NCBI RefSeq assembly: GCF_018991925.1
Contig: NW_024754741.1
Span: 124,001-188,000 of the forward strand
DNA: 64,000 nucleotides
Direction: 5' to 3'
DNA from: Homarus americanus
Lineage: Eukaryota; Arthropoda; Malacostraca; Decapoda; Nephropidae
Below, one piece after another: positions 24,247-34,817 of this stretch. The position numbers were made by a program, and so were the translations under genes. Position 1 is the first letter of the stretch. Each line of letters starts with the position of its first letter. The notes under the pieces are model-generated. The model worked only from the letters and a program-made list of their open reading frames with translations, was not told where the DNA came from and made no database searches.

Positions 24247-24824
24247 TAGAAGTACATTGGTCCGTCTCTGGTATTTGTTCTTGTCAAGAGATGATAGTCT
24301 AGTCAGCTGCAACCCTAGCTCTTGTTTAACATAATCACTTACTTATATAAATTTATCTCCTTTATTATTCATACATAACAAAGCGTATTTTCAACAATAT
24401 AGTGCAAGTTCTGCGGTTCCCAGCTTATCAAACGTACTTGTGGCTGCCAGGTATACAATGGTGTCCCCTCTTGTCAGCCTCTCTGGCTTCACCAACACTC
24501 CCCTGGCCTCTCCTGGATCAGATATCTCACTAGGACTGGGGAATTTTGTAATCAGTTACCAATAAATCGATAAAAAGAGGTCGATGCCTCGGGCAGAAAG
24601 GCAGCCGCCGTCGCCTTCCACCCGGTAGGGCTCATATTGTGTTTTAAGTCTCCCGCCGAGAACTCATTGAAAACTCAATGCTCAAACCTCCAACTCTGCA
24701 CAGGATCTCTTACTCTTAATGTAGTTTCATTTCATAACCATGCATCTACTTTATTTGTGTATGTGTGTGTGATTATTTCACTTCATAAATATTACTGTAA
24801 TTATGTCATATTTTTTTGAATTAT
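24247..24824. other. Unassigned spacer
   Basis: Nothing recognised between the compound microsatellite and the mariner relic. Confidence 0.35.
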
Positions 24825-24825
24825 A

Positions 24826-25389
24826 TACAGGGTGACTACAAATGATCTTCCTGATTTCAAATATTTATTATAAAGAAATTAACAATTGTAAAGCAAAAAG
24901 TAACATACACCATTATCAAGGCAAAATCTAAAGGGTTTTGTTGTTTTTGCAGTCTATGATATTCTGATATCCTGATTCTGTTTATCTGAATAAACAATTA
25001 CCAAACCGTCGGATAAGACGCGGGGGCCCTATTAATTGACCACCTCGTTCACCTGAACACACCCCCCTTGACTTTTTCCTTTGGGGTTATGTTAAATATG
25101 AAGTGTTTGTTCCACTAATGCAACATCTTTAAAGCAGTTGAAATAACAGGGTCCAAAACGCCGTTCTTAAAGTTAACGTCGATATGCTAGAAAATGTACG
25201 GAGGGAAACAGTGAATATCTTTTGGATGTTTGCGAGCCACAAACGGTGCACATGTTGAAATATAATAAATTACAAACAAAACTTTAGACATTGCTTTGTA
25301 ATTGTGTATGTTACGTTTTGCTCTAACATCGTTAGTTTCTTTATAATGAATATTTGAAATCAGGAAGATCATTTGTAGTTATGCTATAT
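24826..25389 (+). mobile_element. Mariner/Tc1-like deletion derivative
   Basis: Long inverted repeats at 24835-24883 and 25331-25380 agree over about 49 bp with two or three mismatches. Between them, about 25030-25140 reads PPRSPEHTPLDFFLWGYVK, the region of a mariner-group transposase around its third catalytic Asp. The rest of the transposase is gone, leaving a 0.56-kb element. Outer ends are AT-rich and a TA duplication is likely but not unique. Mariner transposases cut and paste at TA. Confidence 0.78.
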
Positions 25390-25473
25390 AATTTGACAAG
25401 ATTCCTGCCAAAAGCGATGAATGTCTGAAGGTATTTTATTGCATTTATTTTATCATAAGACTGCAATACCTTA

Positions 25474-25570
25474 CCTAACCTAACCTATTTTACACTTTAA
25501 CTGAGGGTTTTTTATCCAGAAGCTTTTGTCTGGAGGGCTTCTGTCTTAGGGGGCTTTTGTCTAGACCCGT
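25474..25570 (+). mobile_element. MULE-like element, partial third copy
   Basis: The right-hand part only: TTTTACACTTTAACTGAGGG, then three CTTTTGTC-type motifs ending CTTTTGTCTAGACCC, matching the right ends of the elements at 321-530 and 1633-2139. It is preceded by CCTAACCTAACCT, again the telomere-like motif. No left end is visible. Confidence 0.6.
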
Positions 25571-25599
25571 GGCGTTCTTTAGAAGTTCGCCTTTGTTTA

Positions 25600-26560
25600 A
25601 AACAGTCTGTGTTGGAATTTTATGTAGAGAGGTGTTGTGCATCAGTGGGTGGCTACATGACAGGTACGCTTGACAAGTTTCCGGCTCACGTGAGAAACAT
25701 CCACTCTCATCCACTAAAGCTTGTATGTTCCATCAGATTATCTTCTTCCAGTCATGTAAACAGGGATCATGCTCCTCAATTTTTGGGTCATCTGCCGAAG
25801 CTCAAACACTTCCCTGATACACCGCTCGACGACAATGCTGAAATAGGGCATTTCGGGTTGGTGGAATAAGTTCAACATTTTTTTATTTTTCTCGCAGGAG
25901 ATTGTGCAACAAAGTTCATTGATGGTTTCTACCTTTTCTCCAAATACATGAACAAAGAAATACTCCAATGTTTCAAATGTAGGCTTTTAAGCAAATTCAT
26001 ATCGATCTTCTTTTGAAGCCAGAAGTTGTATCACAGTCAATCGGCGTGGCAAAAAGTGAAAGGGCAACTGATCTGGCTGGACCCAACGCATTACTCATTG
26101 ATCCCATGATTTTTACAAGAAGGCTTCAGTGCATGGAGAAGTGCACCACAATTCTGGTGTCAGATTCTTCTTGGCTGACTTTCCAATCATTCATCTTCAG
26201 GGCCAGTGATGTAGACAACTCCCAAACCACTGGCTTCTTGCATCGCGACTTCTCCGAGGAAACGAAGTAGCTCAATATTTTCCGCAGAAACTCGGACCAG
26301 TTTTGAGGGATGCATACCCCGTATGCATTGCAGAGTTCCATATGGATCACTTTGAAAAGGTGGCACTGGAAGGTTTGAACTCCATGACGGACCAGAGATT
26401 GAATGGGGGCACCGCCATCATGGATGAAAGCATCGTCACCCCTTTCCTTCAGAGTTGTCATACATTGTATTCCGAATTGTTTCAGCCCAAAATCGGCCGT
26501 CTGCGATGAAAAATAACAGAAATAGCAAATCTGTTCCCATGGGGGAAAGGAAGCTGGATC
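25600..26560 (-). pseudogene. Decayed copy of a conserved animal protein family of unknown function
   Basis: Read on the minus strand, pieces in different frames match motifs I recall from a widespread uncharacterised metazoan family, often multicopy: an EESDTRIVVH block near 26150, ALGPARSVAL followed by CDTTSGF near 26030-26080, and IPPTRNALFQHCRRAVYQ near 25830-25880. The longest open piece is 26126-26620 (164 codons, which may also include unrelated upstream sequence). Several frameshifts and stops separate the blocks. The family's repeat nature suggests it rides on a mobile element, but I do not know its function. The plus-strand frames here are shadows. Confidence 0.55.
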
Positions 26561-26639
26561 ACCCCCCCCCCCGAACGGAGTGCCAGTTTGGCCCCGCCCC
26601 GAGAGCATTGTAAATCTCAACGAAAACCACCCTATAGAT

Positions 26640-27154
26640 TCCTAACCACTATAATCTATGCGAAAGAGTAAGAGTAAAAAGTATATAGATATAAGAGTCA
26701 AAGAAACTACAACAAAGGAATCAAGGTAAGAAATATAATAAAGAATAAAGCTAAGTAATAAATAGAAAATAAATGAGAAAAGTAAACAGAAAATAAAGGG
26801 AAAATAAAAACTTTTTATTTGTTACAACTGTTTCAAAGTAAACATTAGTTATACGGCATCGATCTGGACGGAATTCGACTTCAAATTTAATGAGTTTAAA
26901 GGACAAAAGTAGAACATGGCTAAACGCTGCTCAGACATCGATATAATGACGGTTCCTGTTCATCTACAGATGTAAATAACTGAGGTGAAAGCGAGCACGG
27001 ATCTGAAGAGGCAGGTTCGTGTGTCATCGATCGTGGATTTCTACCAGCAGTTACTTGTCTCGTCCGTTCCTGAGCTTCCCGAGCATACATGTAATTTCAT
27101 CAGCCTTTTTGGCAGCACACCCATCTGTGAACCAGGACACGATTATGAAGAAAA
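26640..27154. other. Unassigned AT-rich spacer
   Basis: Nothing recognised. The segment 26650-26820 is strongly A-rich. Confidence 0.35.
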
Positions 27155-27650
27155 CATAAGAACATAAGAATGGAGGAAACTGCAGCGGGCCTATGGGCCC
27201 ATACTGGGCAGTCCCATTTACACCCAACCCCTATTGAATTCAATTGAATTGAAACAGTTAATTTAGCCAGAAAAACACAGATACAGAGTGGATAATAATA
27301 ACAATATTAACATGGCTGAGCCAGTTGAGAAACTGAGCTCTCTTTTAGGCACCTGATATATACTATACATTTAACTCAATGAAGTATTATGCTCGTATAT
27401 CCATCCAACCTATGTTTGAAGCTATCCAGCGTATTCGAGTTAATGATGATATTTGGTAACTTGTTCCACTCGTCCACAACTCTATTTCCAAACCAATGTT
27501 TACCTATTTCGCGCCTAAATCTAAATTTGTCTTATTTAAAACCATTGTTACGAGTTCCCTCCTGGTTGGATTGTTTGAGTACCTTTGTAATGTCCCCCTT
27601 GTTCAGCCCTGACTTCCATTTATACACATTCTATCATATCGCCCCTCAAA
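27155..27650 (-). mobile_element. CR1-like LINE copy G, 3' end only, antisense
   Basis: Starts with the octamer tail (CATAAGAACATAAG) and GGAGGAAACTGCAGCGGGCC, then continues into the post-RT coding end seen at 27389-27640. Compared with LINE D, about 150 bp of unrelated AT-rich sequence is inserted at roughly 27234-27387. The copy breaks off near 27650. Confidence 0.84.
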
Positions 27651-27860
27651 ACCATGAACAAATACCGGTTCCGGCTCCCTCTAGGTTTGTGCTCTACATT
27701 GAATAGATCGTGGAGGAGCAAAACTGCTTACACAGCTCACATTGCGGCATCTTGGTTCGCTGGTGAAGTGACGTGGTCAGCTGGTGAAGTGACGTGATCG
27801 GTTGGTACGGTGACATGGTCAGCTGGTGACATGGTCAGATTTTCGAAACAATCTTTGAAC
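27651..27860. repeat. Short tandem block of about 21-bp units
   Basis: The motif GCTGGTGAAGTGACGTGGTCA recurs with variation three to four times at about 27760-27835. It lies between LINE G and the next LINE. Confidence 0.55.
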
Positions 27861-28934
27861 TCTTATTTTCTCCTTGAATGCCATTCTCTTTTGTCGGATC
27901 ACCAGTATGGCTTTCGCCAGGCGAGATCTACTGGTGATCCGCTCTCCTATTGCATCCATCTTTGGTCATCCCCTCTTAGGGATTATGGGGAAACTTTCGT
28001 CATGGCCCTCAACATCTCCAAAACATCTGACAGGGTATGGCACAAGTCTTTTTATCAATGATTTACTTCACGCAACAACTAATTATATCCATTATTACGC
28101 TGATGATTCTACTCTTCACTCTTCTTCACATTTCCCCCTTCCTCCTAACTCTCCAACTAGATCGGTTTCTAGAGCTGATATCATTACTTCTATCAATGCA
28201 GATCTGTGTAGCATCTCTGAATGGGGAGGTGCAAACTTGGTTAAAATCAATAGTAATAAAACCAGTATTTACCAATTACACTTTCTAAATTAAATGATCT
28301 CCCACCAATTACATTTCAGGACGCTATCATTCTGCGAAATTCTGAAATAAATATGCTACGCCTCACCATTTCCTCCAATATGTCCTGGAAATCACACATT
28401 CTTAATATAGCTAAAGCTGCCTCCCGAAAGTTGGGAATGCTGTACAGATGCCGTAGCTACTTCCCTCCTGAGCAGTTGCTCCAAGTATATAAGAGATTCA
28501 TTCGTCCTAACTTGGAGTACTGCTCTCATATCTGGGGTGGCTCTTCTTCTGTCCAACTGTTAGATAGGGTGGAATCAAAGGCATTTCGTCTTATTAACGC
28601 TCCTCCCTTAGTCGACAATCTCCCTTCCCTTTCTCTTCGCCGTAATGTTGCTTCACTCTCTCTCTTTTACAGGTACTTTAACGGGCACTGTTCGGTGGAT
28701 TTGGCATCCTGTGTACCGCCGGCAAGGCCGTGGGCTCGTAACACACGTCTTGCCAGCGGTGCCCACCGTTTCTCTGTGGATGTCGGTCACAGTAGAATAA
28801 CCCATTATAGAACCTCCTTCTTTCCTCACACAGCCAAACTGTGGAATGCTCTGCCTTCTTCTGTGTTTCCATACTTATACAATCTGTCTCAATTTAAAAA
28901 GCTGGTTTTCCAGCATCTTCGTGGTGTAAATTAA
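27860..28934 (+). pseudogene. RT with core deletion plus C-terminal domain
   Basis: The first part reads SDHQYGFRQARSTGDPLSY and MALNISKTSDRVWHKS (motif A, with the first catalytic Asp replaced). It then jumps at about 28045 to INDLLHATTNYIHYYADDST (motif C), so the segment with motif B (VPQGSVL) is deleted. The 3' frame at 28353-28934 (193 codons) is intact and contains YRCRSYFPPEQLLQVYKRFI, LEYCSHIWGG and TAKLWNALPSSVFP. A frame change lies near 28290. It cannot make a working RT. Confidence 0.85.
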
Positions 28935-28980
28935 CACAGTATAACCTTTTTCTTCTCTATTTTCAATTTCTTCTTAGTAG
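27860..28980 (+). mobile_element. LINE of a second non-LTR family, internally deleted
   Basis: Encodes the end of a reverse transcriptase and a long C-terminal region unlike the CR1-like copies. The clade is not certain; the C-terminal style resembles Jockey/I-group LINEs common in decapods. A 3' tail follows the stop at 28934. No target duplication found. Confidence 0.78.
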
Positions 28981-29115
28981 CAGCTGTGTGACTGCCTGAG
29001 GACCAGAGTTTCGCCTTCTACCGTAGAGGCAACATCTTGATTCTCGTTCATCCAATATCTTCCTGGAGAATATTATATTTGTTCTCGTTGATCTATCCCT
29101 AGACCCGAAAACGTT

Positions 29116-30439
29116 TTGACTGTAATCGCTCATAGGAGCGAGGATCGTAATCACCGGATAACGGAGTGCAACCAGAAGATGGTATGTGGTATAGATGGTT
29201 ACTCTGGACTACACTCGAGGCTTTGGCACTTCACGGGAGTTCTGACGAGCAGTGGCACGGCGCAACGGGGCGAAGTTGAAAAAGGAGAACACCAGACCAG
29301 CTTCCAAAGGATGAAGAGAGCAACCACTGGGGGCACTTACCAAATAGACATATCACCTGACCACAAGCGACCTAGAATGAGTCAACTTAAGGCCATTATG
29401 CCACCACCGGAATCGGAAACTAGTGGAGCTAAATCATGGAAGACCGAAGCCGGTACAAGCACCATGGGGAATAGAAATCCGCATAGATGGGTCAGGGAAG
29501 CCATAACCAACAACGGAATTGATGATCGGAGTGAAGAACCCAACGGTTGCGAGTTGTGACTAAAAGGGTTCAGCATAGTCGCACTTCCAATAGTGAAAGT
29601 CAGGGTGGAGGAAAAGAACCAAGAGGCGAAAGGAGCAGTAGTCACTGGGGCTCTCTTGGATTCAGGCAGCAACCGATCATATTGCACGTGTAGTCTAGCT
29701 AACCGGCTGCAGACAGAGGGAAGGCCAGTTTCCCTCTCCATTGGCACGATCATGAAAGAAAGAAATAGTGTAAACACGGAAGAGATCAGTGTGAAAGTGG
29801 CTAGCGTAGGAGTGAGAAAGGGCCGATCCATCACTATCCCCAAGGTCATTGTTGTTGAGAATCTACCGTCTTCTCTGAAAGTGTCATTCGCAGACACCCA
29901 AGACGTCACCATGTGGGAACACCTCCAAGGTACTGTGCTACGCCAAGCACCGAAAAGAGTGGATCTCCTGACAGGTCTAGACTCTAGACGTACCAAAATC
30001 ACTATTACCATTAGAAGTAAGGACCGGGAAGAACAGAGAGCCGTTTGCAACACGTACCCTTCTCGGTTGGACTATAAATGGACAGTTTGGAGTGGTGAGC
30101 CGTGATTATGCCGTGATCAACCACTTTGTCAGAATAGCAACACTAAATTCGGAGACAAATCTGGAAAAACAAGTCAGGCACTTCTGGGAATGCGACTCAG
30201 CCTACAGTAACGATGATTCCGTCTCTGTTGAAGACACGAGAGTCCTGGTGCGGTGGTCAGCGTCAATTACTCAAGTGGACGGACACTACCAACTTCCCAT
30301 CCCGTTTCACCATGAAGAACCGGGACTCCCAGACAATAATAAACTTGCCGAGCAGCAATTGGCGGGATTGAGAAAACGCCCCCTAACGAACCCAGGGCTT
30401 TGTCAGAAGTATAAAGAAGAGATGAGACGTCTAATCGAC
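29116..30439 (+). pseudogene. BEL/Pao retrotransposon gag end and protease region
   Basis: The first frame (29116-29559) includes a CGIDGYSGLHSRLWHF segment that resembles the BEL gag zinc-knuckle end. After an in-frame stop near 29557 the frame continues with the aspartic protease ALLDSGSNRSY (about 29650) and VDLLTGLDSRR. A frameshift at about 30060 leads to the pre-RT segment (30092-30439). The protease would process the polyprotein. LTRs were not found. An insertion cuts the coding sequence at 30439. Confidence 0.83.
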
Positions 30440-31435
30440 ACACTTGAGAACTGAACCTCGGCGAGGTAGGTTCTCTCTGCTCCCGAGGTACCGCGTGACC
30501 ATGTTCACCTGCAACCAGGCGAAGGTCGTTAGACTGTATCCAGTCAAGCGCCCTTCGCGCAAGCAACTCAACCTCCTTGTCCTGAGGAAGTTTTTTGACT
30601 CCTCGGGAATCACGGGGGTGACAGGGGTCATCCGCAGTGACAGCGGTGACCTTATCGTCACCTTCGCGGAATGGGGAGAGGCCCAGCAATTAGAAAACAT
30701 AAGACAAATCAATGGAATCGAGAACCAAGTTGAAGCCTGCCTACAGGACAACTTGGTTTTGGGAGTCATCTCCCACACAGAAATCGAACATCTCGAAAAA
30801 CAAGAACTTGCCGAGCTGATCGGAGATCAGCTCTCAATAGTTCGGAAGCTGACCAGTACAGCTGCCCTGGTTGGCTTCCCAAAGAAACTTCCTAGCTCCG
30901 TTTTGCTGGGATGGGAGAAGATCCCAGTAAAACCATACCAGCGAAGACCCACTCGTTGCTACAAATGCCAGAAGTACGGCCATCTGGCGCGGAAGTGTCG
31001 TGCTCGGGAGGTGTGTTCAAGCTGCGGGACACCCGGGCACCAAGACGCCAACTGCTTGGCGGCCGCCAAGAAGTGCGCAGCTTGTGGTGGCCCTCACTCC
31101 TCCGACCGGGAGTGTCCCAAGTGGAGGGAGGAGTGCAGGGTGGCCAAGCTGCGGACTAACCAAAGACTGAGCTACAAGGAAGCCCTCCTTGTAGTGAAAA
31201 ATCAAGAAAAGAACAAGCAAGACCAGAACAAGATCACGACAATTAAACCCGATTTCATTACACTATCTTTAACATCGTTTATAGACGTGTATGAGAATAT
31301 CCCAGAAGAAGACCAGGAAGAAGAATGGAAACTGAAAAGCAAAAGAAGAAACAAGAAAAGAAAGAAGTCCAACCAATCAGCTTCGGCCGAAATAGCCTAA
31401 CGGCGAAGAGGCCAGTAATCCCCCAATACCATCCA
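30440..31435 (+). mobile_element. Gag-only retroelement insertion (996 bp) in BEL/Pao
   Basis: Flanked by an exact 10-bp direct repeat TCTAATCGAC at 30430-30439 and 31436-31445. Joining the flanks leaves the BEL/Pao reading intact across the site, which supports a true insertion. The unit carries one ORF, about 60 bp of leader with a CCTCGGCGAGG palindrome, and only 35 bp after the stop, with no poly(A). The length of the duplication fits target-primed reverse transcription. I infer a non-autonomous, HAL1-like half-LINE. Alternative: an RT-less internal deletion product of a full LINE. Confidence 0.8.
30501..31400 (+). CDS. LINE ORF1-type gag-like zinc-knuckle protein, intact
   Basis: A 299-codon frame from the ATG at 30501; an upstream in-frame ATG at 30444 would add 19 residues, but the related gene at 46-47 kb also starts just before its matching LNLLVLKKFF block, so I prefer 30501. 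Residues 20-35 hold QLNLLVLRKFF and a following RRM-like region. Three zinc knuckles occupy residues 153-205 or so: CYKCQKYGHLARKC, CSSCGTPGHQDANC, and CAACGGPHSSDREC with altered spacing. The C-terminus is lysine/arginine-rich. Such ORF1 proteins bind LINE RNA and package it. The frame has no stop or shift, which is unusual here. Whether it is expressed is unknown. Confidence 0.85.
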   Translation: MFTCNQAKVVRLYPVKRPSRKQLNLLVLRKFFDSSGITGVTGVIRSDSGDLIVTFAEWGEAQQLENIRQINGIENQVEACLQDNLVLGVISHTEIEHLEKQELAELIGDQLSIVRKLTSTAALVGFPKKLPSSVLLGWEKIPVKPYQRRPTRCYKCQKYGHLARKCRAREVCSSCGTPGHQDANCLAAAKKCAACGGPHSSDRECPKWREECRVAKLRTNQRLSYKEALLVVKNQEKNKQDQNKITTIKPDFITLSLTSFIDVYENIPEEDQEEEWKLKSKRRNKKRKKSNQSASAEIA

Positions 31436-31970
31436 TCTAATCGACGAGGGACATGCTGAGCTACTCCCACGTCAAGAACTCAGTGTTGCACCCGGGAAGA
31501 CCTGGTATCTCCCACACCACCCTGTGTTGAATCCCAACAAGCCAGAAAAGGTGAGAATAGTGTTTGATTGTGCAGCCGAGTATGGGTCGATGTCATTGAA
31601 CAGCCAGGTGATGCAAGGGCCAGACCTTAGCAACAAATTGATGGGAGTCCTCATTAGATTCAAACAAGGAAAGGTGGCACTCATGGCTGATATCGAGGCA
31701 ATGTTCCACCAAGTGCGAGTAGTACACGAACATCGAGATGTCTTACAATTCTTATGGTGGACGGACGACCATCTCTTTGGAGGTGTGTGGAGTCCTTCAT
31801 GTGCCGGGTATGCGCTACAGCGAACATTCCAAGATTACGGGGAAAGTCTCCATGACGACATCAAGAAAGCGAATCGTAACTTCTACTTTGACGTTCTGCT
31901 TCTCTCAGTAGATTCGCCGGGGAAGGCAACGATAATTACCCATCGGCTGAGACAAACAAGTTTTCGAGTG
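31436..31970 (+). pseudogene. BEL/Pao reverse transcriptase, truncated
   Basis: Resumes after the insertion. Blocks are GKTWYLPHHPV (about 31500), KVRIVFDCAAEYG, ALMADIEAMFHQV (motif A Asp) and HLFGGVWSPSCAGYALQRT. The YVDD-type motif is reduced to YFDV near 31893, so one catalytic Asp is lost, and part of the segment before HLFGG is missing. The frame then crosses into hAT-type sequence at about 31970. RNase H and integrase are absent. Confidence 0.86.
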
Positions 31971-32445
31971 TTGATGTTGGCACATTTTAACAATATTTTG
32001 GACCAAATTATCCCAGGATTAAATGTTTTGCCTCAAAGATTATGTCAATGTTCGGAAGTACATATGTCTGTGAACAACTTTTCTGTGATGAACTTGAACA
32101 AATCTCGGCTTTGGTCTCAACTTACTGATGAACACCTTAATTCAATACGGAAGGTAGCTACAGCTCAGTCGTTAGTGCCAAACTTTGATGCACTGGTCCA
32201 TACCAAGAGGTGCCAATTATCAGGAAGCAGCAGTAGCACACAATAAGATTGATCAAGGTAAGAAAACACTTGATTTGTTTGTTTTTAAGGGTTTCGCACG
32301 AGCGCAGACTATATCCACCTTTCTTATTTTGTCATACTACTCACCTAAGAGGTGATTGCGAAGTGCTCATAATTATGTTACTTGGCCCGCACTGTGTACT
32401 CATATTAAATCTGGCCCGCTTTGGCAAATGAGTTTGACACCTCTG
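31971..32445 (+). mobile_element. hAT transposon 3' part with terminal repeat
   Basis: Encodes a SMFGSTYVCEQLF block and then, after a frameshift, VMNLNKSRL and LTDEHLNSI, the C-terminal dimerisation end of a GTF2IRD2/ZBED-type hAT transposase. It ends at 32429-32445 with the complement of CAGAGGTGTCAAACTCA, a typical hAT terminal repeat. The 5' part is missing, as the element meets BEL/Pao directly. Confidence 0.76.
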
Positions 32446-32452
32446 ATCTAGA

Positions 32453-33030
32453 CGGTCCGTCCCTCGCAACGATCTTCAAGAGTGAAGTGCCTCTCCATCT
32501 GGAGTACTGTCACCCCGTCTGGTCCCCGAGATATGCTAGGGACTGTCAGTTGGTTGAAAATGTTCAAAAGAGGGCCACCAGACTGGTGCCTGCACTTCGG
32601 CACCTCAGCTACCCTGAGAGATTGGAGCGCCTGAACTTGCCTAGCTTATACTACAGATGGGTAAGGGGGGACCCAGTTGAGGTATATAAGCATCTCAGGG
32701 GGCACTACTCAGTTGATTGTCCTTACTTGGAGCTGGCGGACGCTCGCCCCACAAGGGGTCACAGCTCAAGATTAAAGAAGCCGCAAGTCCAGAAAACCGT
32801 GAGGGCAAGCTTTTTCGGAGTGAGGGTTGTAAACTCTTGAAACAATCTACCAGAGAGTGTTGTGACAGCACCGAGTGTGAGCTCTTTCAAGACAAGACTT
32901 GACCAACACTGGAGCAGATTCAGGTACAGTCAGGAGCCGGTACATGCCCAGTACTTGCCAACAGTGCGTAACAAAGACATAACCGATCGCCCAAGCGGCT
33001 AACGAGCCGATCAGTGGGGAAGAGGATAAA
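32453..33030 (+). mobile_element. L2/CR1-like LINE 3' end, third subfamily
   Basis: Encodes LEYCHPVWSPRYARDC, RATRLVPALRHLSYPERLER and FFGVRVVNSWNNLPE, the post-RT domain of an L2/CR1-like LINE. A stop at about 32838 splits it. The 3' untranslated end CGCCCAAGCGGCTAACGAGC is shared with a fragment at about 39.86 kb. RT is absent. Confidence 0.82.
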
Positions 33031-33182
33031 AGTAAATACTCGTGGTGAATGAAATGTAGAGGTAGCAAGGAAATAATAGAAAATACTGGATAATAGTGAT
33101 AGCAGAGAAGTACAGTAATAAAGATAGGCAAGTAGTGGTTACAGGTAAGTAATACAGATATTGAAGTGGTAAGAGGGATATT

Positions 33183-34440
33183 ATAATGAACTAGTGGTAG
33201 AAGGGAAGTAACAAAAATATTAAGTAGTTGTAGAAGTAAAAAAAGATAATAAAGTAGTGGCAGAAGGAAGGTAATAAAGTAGTGGTAGAAAGAAGGTGAC
33301 AAAGTAGTGGTAGAAGGAAGGTAATAAAGTAGTGATAGAAAGAAGGTGATAAAGTAGTGGTAAAAAGAGGTAATAAGGTATTGGTAGAAGGAAGGTGATA
33401 AAGTAGTGGTAGAATGAAGGTAATAAAGTAGTGGTAGAAGGAAGGTAATAAAGTAGTGGTAGAAAGAAGGTGATAAAGTAGTGGTAAAAAGATGTAGTAA
33501 AGTAATGGTAGAATGAAGGTAATAAAGTAGTGGTAGAAGGAAGGTAATAAAGTAGTGGTTGAAGGAAGGTAATAAAGTAGTGGTAGAATGAAGGTAATAA
33601 AGTAGTGGTAGAAGGAAGGTAATAAAGTAGTGGTAGAAGGAAGGTAATATAGTAATGGTAAAAAGAGGTAATAAAGTAGTGGTAGAAGGAAGGTAATAAA
33701 GTAGTGGTAGAAAGAAGGTAATAAAGTAATGGTAGAATGAAGGTAATAAAGTAGTGGTAGAAGGAAGGTAATAAAGTAATGGTAGAATGAAGGTGATAAA
33801 GTAGTGGTAGAATGAAGGTAATAAAGTAGTGGTAGAAGGAAGGTAATAAAGTAGTGGTAGAAGGAAGGTAATAAGGTAGTGGTAGAAGGAAGGTAATAAA
33901 GTAGTGGTAAACAGAGGTAATAAGGAAGGTGATAAAGTAATGGTAGAATGAAGGTAATAAAGTAGTGGTAGAAAGAAGGTGATAAAGTAGTGGTAGAAGG
34001 AAGGTAATAAAGTAGTGGTAGAAGGAAGGTAATAAAGTAGTGGTAGAAGGAAGGTAATAAAGTAGTGGTAGAAGGAAGGTAATAAAGTAGTGGTAGAAGG
34101 AAGGTAATAAAGTAGTGGTAGAAAGAAGGTGACAAAGTAGTGGTAGAAGGAAGGTAATAAAGTAGTGGTAGAAGGAAGGTAATAAAGTAGTGGTAAAAAG
34201 AGGTAATAAGGAAGGTGATAAAGTAATGGTAGAATGAAGGTGATAAAGTAATGGTAGAAGGAAGATAATAAAGTATGGTAGAAAGAAGGTAATAAAGTGA
34301 TGGTACAAGGAAGGTAACAAAATAATGGTAGAAGGGAGGTAATAAAATAATGGAAGAAAGAATGTAATAAAGTAGTGGTAGAAGGAAGGTAATAAAATAA
34401 TGGTAGAAATAAGGTAATAAAGTTATTATGAAGTAGAGGT
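33183..34440. repeat. Minisatellite, 25-bp unit, about 50 copies
   Basis: The plus-strand unit is close to AAAGTAGTGGTAGAAGGAAG followed by GTAAT. Variants exchange AGTAGTGG/AGTAATGG and GAAGGAAGG/GAAAGAAGG. Because 25 is not a multiple of 3 and the unit has no minus-strand stop in any frame, it creates three overlapping minus-strand frames of 563, 445 and 366 codons with a 25-residue period. I treat these as spurious. Confidence 0.95.
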
Positions 34441-34817
34441 AAAAGAACATAAGAACATAAGAAAATAAGGAGTCTGCAATAGGCCGGTTGGCCTGTGCAT
34501 GGCAGCTCCTGTCGAGAGTTACTACCACTCTCTATCATCCATGAATCTATCTAGCTTCCTTTTGAAACTTTCCAGAGTTCCAGCACTTACTACAAAGTTG
34601 CTAAGCTTGTTCCACTCGTCCACCACCCTATTTGTGAACCAGTTCCTCCCTATCTCCCTCCTAAACCTAAACTTATCCAACTTAAATCCGTTGCTCCGAG
34701 TCCTATCCTGCTCGGATATTATAAGAACTTTATCTATATCTCCTTTATTGATTCCTTTCACCCACTTAAATACTTCTATCATATCTCCCCGCACTCTTCG
34801 TCTTTCTAGGGAATGCA
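34441..34817 (-). mobile_element. CR1-like LINE copy H (A subfamily), antisense, split
   Basis: The 3' tail has three TTCTTATG units (34443-34470). Coding sequence on the minus strand at 34522-34817 gives LERRRVRGDMIEVFKWVKG, then NGFKLDKFRFRREIGRNWF and LESFKRKLD, matching LINE A closely. Its 5' continuation lies at 39214-39262, beyond the inserted I/Jockey-type LINE. Confidence 0.9.

Noticed and set aside
32847..34538. 563-codon antisense ORF and its two overlapping companions
   Set aside because: They are generated by the 25-bp minisatellite, which lacks stops in three frames; no start context, domain or non-repeat core.
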